Source of the DNA: Leptasterias polaris
Taxonomy: Eukaryota > Echinodermata > Asteroidea > Forcipulatida > Asteriidae
Direction of reading: 5' to 3'
DNA: 64,000 nt
Assembly (NCBI GenBank): GCA_037783415.1
Contig: JAZGTN010000064.1
Coordinates: forward strand, 930,001-994,000
Made by a program: the position numbers and the translations under genes
Shown: one piece after another, positions 62,690 through 64,000 of the stretch
Layout of the letters: every line of letters begins with the position of its first letter
Position numbering within the stretch: position 1 is the stretch's first letter
The notes under the pieces: model-generated
The model's database searches: none
Seen by the model: the letters and a program-made list of their open reading frames with translations, nothing else
What the model was told of the DNA's origin: nothing

Positions 62690-64000
62690 GGATCGTGTTT
62701 GACTCCAGCTCCCAACATGACAACGTATCCCTGAATAAACGTACTACTTAGAGGTCCAGATCTCAACAACAGCCTGTTTGGTGTCCTCATCCGCTTTAGG
62801 TCTGAACCCATAGCCATTCTTGCCGACATCCAACAGATGTGTCATAGCTTTCTCGACAAGGAAAGACACAGGGATTACCTCCGCTTCCTTTGGTTCGACA
62901 ACCACAACCTTGATGGAGAAGTTTGCGACTTTCGCATGAGGGTCCATATTTTTGGCAACAGCCCGTCACCAGCTGTAGCAATCTATGGGCTCAAGAGAAC
63001 TGCCGCAGAGGGACAAGAGGAGTACGAGGTGATGAAGCAACACTTTTCATCGACCGTCACTTCTACGTCGATGATTGGCTAAAATCATTTTTCATTGTAG
63101 ACGAAGCCGTCAAGGTCCTTGACAAAACGCAAAACATGCTGGCTCAGTCCAATCTTCGTCATGAAAGCATTCCCAAGAAAAGACCTTGCCAAAGGGCTTC
63201 AGAACCTAGACCTCGGACAAGACTCCCCTCCAGTGCTGCGAAGCTTGGGGCTTCAGTGGGATTTGTCTTCAGACATTTTCACATTCCAAGTGACAATCAG
63301 CAACAAGCCATTCACTAGACGCTGGGTATTGTTCACCATCAACAGCTTATTTGATCCCTCGGATTTGCCGCACCAGTAAGCATCCAGGGCCGCTCCATCC
63401 TCAGAGACCTCAACCGTGATTCTTGTGACTGGGACACACCACTTTCCAAAGAGAAGTACGGAGAATGGATGAGATGGAAAGACTCCCTCCAAGATCTCCA
63501 AGAGCTGAAGATCTCGAGGATGTACACTGCTCTCCCACTCTCTCATGCCCAGAAACGAGAGTTATACCTCTTCTGTGATGCGTCAACCAAAGCAATTGGT
63601 GCTGTTGCCTACCTCAGAGTCACAGATGCCGAAGGACATTGTGAAGTAGGATTCATCTGTGGAAAGGCGAAGCTTGCTCCAATGCCTGAACCCACGATCC
63701 CCCGTCTACTTGGGGCATCTGTCATGGCTGTGGAAATTGCAGAAGTAGTCCAAGACGAAATATATGTGCAGCTAGACGCAGTCAAGTTTTTTTACTGACA
63801 GCAAAGTGGTGCTTGGGTATATCTGCAATGAATCCAGATGATTCTATGTTTACATCCATTAAACCGTGTCCAACGCATAAAACGATCAACCCAAGCAAGC
63901 CAGTGGAACTACGTCCAAACGGATCTTAATCCCGCTGACCATGCTACCAGGGCACTTCCTGCAGCTCAGTTGACTTCTTCATCCTGGCTCAGTGGTCCTG
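62690..64000 (+). pseudogene. BEL/Pao pol part 2: RT core and RNase H, incomplete
   Basis: Resumes with RVVFDSSSQHDNVSLN (about 62692), then SFLDKERHRDYLRFLWFDN, FRMRVHIFGNSPSPAVAIYG. A shift near 63045 precedes HFYVDDWLKSF (YVDD box, about 63058), another one precedes LAKGLQNLDLGQDSPPVLRS and FTRRWVLFTINSLFDP. RNase H: RELYLFCDASTKAIGAVAYL (about 63559), GKAKLAPMPEPTIPRL, then a shift in a T-run at about 63787 before TDSKVVLGYI. The window ends inside the gene, before integrase. Confidence 0.87.

Larger units (their letters stand above)
59393..64000 (+). mobile_element. BEL/Pao LTR retrotransposon, broken, runs off window
   Basis: gag, aspartic protease, reverse transcriptase and RNase H segments in BEL/Pao order, but in many frames. 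A candidate 5' LTR is 59393-59987 (TGTTCTGG...AACAACA) followed by TGTAGTGAGGGCAGAGG as a possible, altered primer-binding site; the other LTR lies outside the window, so this is unproven. A LINE fragment is inserted in the reverse transcriptase. Confidence 0.85.

Overview
The window is intron-rich animal DNA. On the + strand it carries the 3' half of a huntingtin (HTT) orthologue: 33 exons between 4104 and 35955 that join without a single phase conflict into about 1,716 codons and a stop. They match the end of the N-terminal HEAT solenoid, the bridge and the whole C-terminal HEAT domain of vertebrate huntingtin, with many near-identical blocks ([33 protein letters not shown]). The earlier HTT exons lie upstream of base 1. 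Good similarity to vertebrate HTT combined with DIRS, BEL/Pao and CR1-like elements and tRNA-derived SINEs suggests a non-vertebrate bilaterian, perhaps an invertebrate deuterostome (amphioxus, hemichordate or echinoderm). The sequence alone does not let me name the species.

Layout. 1-4075: a fold-back pair of tRNA-derived SINE sequences, then a decayed CR1/L2-like LINE that ends about 35 bp before the first visible HTT exon. 4104-36270: HTT. Its introns are loaded with minisatellites (20 bp at 7.8-9.3 kb, 30/33 bp at 14.7-18.4 kb interrupted by a SINE, 59 bp at 20.4-21.0 kb derived from an exon/intron junction, 37 bp at 30.1-30.8 kb) and small non-autonomous DNA transposons (1,090 bp with 8-9 bp target duplication; 863 bp flanked by TTAA; a short MITE). 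36.3-39.4 kb: non-coding, with a 32-bp minisatellite. 39429-44052: a near-complete but frameshifted DIRS-type tyrosine-recombinase retrotransposon with inverted termini and a diagnostic internal complementary region. 44.6 kb: a 181-bp MITE with perfect 9-bp target duplication. 45.1-47.1 kb: a decayed reading frame in which a 27-bp (9-residue) repeat tract runs, across one 1-nt deletion, into a weak F-box-like tail. 48.6-49.3 kb: a 0.7-kb inverted-repeat element. 49773-52551: a non-autonomous LTR retrotransposon on the - strand with two 439-bp LTRs, 4-bp target duplication, primer-binding and polypurine tracts but no polymerase. 52.6-54.3 kb: a 5'-truncated LINE on the - strand. 54.3-59.4 kb: mostly featureless AT-rich DNA with some degenerate repeats. 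59.4-64.0 kb: a broken BEL/Pao LTR retrotransposon on the + strand, cut by a - strand LINE fragment and running off the window.

The only confidently functional host gene is HTT; everything else recognisable is mobile or repetitive DNA. The observations I would check first are the 59-bp minisatellite that copies the HTT exon-17 splice donor about ten times, the DIRS internal complementary region, the polymerase-less LTR element with its own repeat-rich reading frame, and the repeat/F-box-like broken gene.
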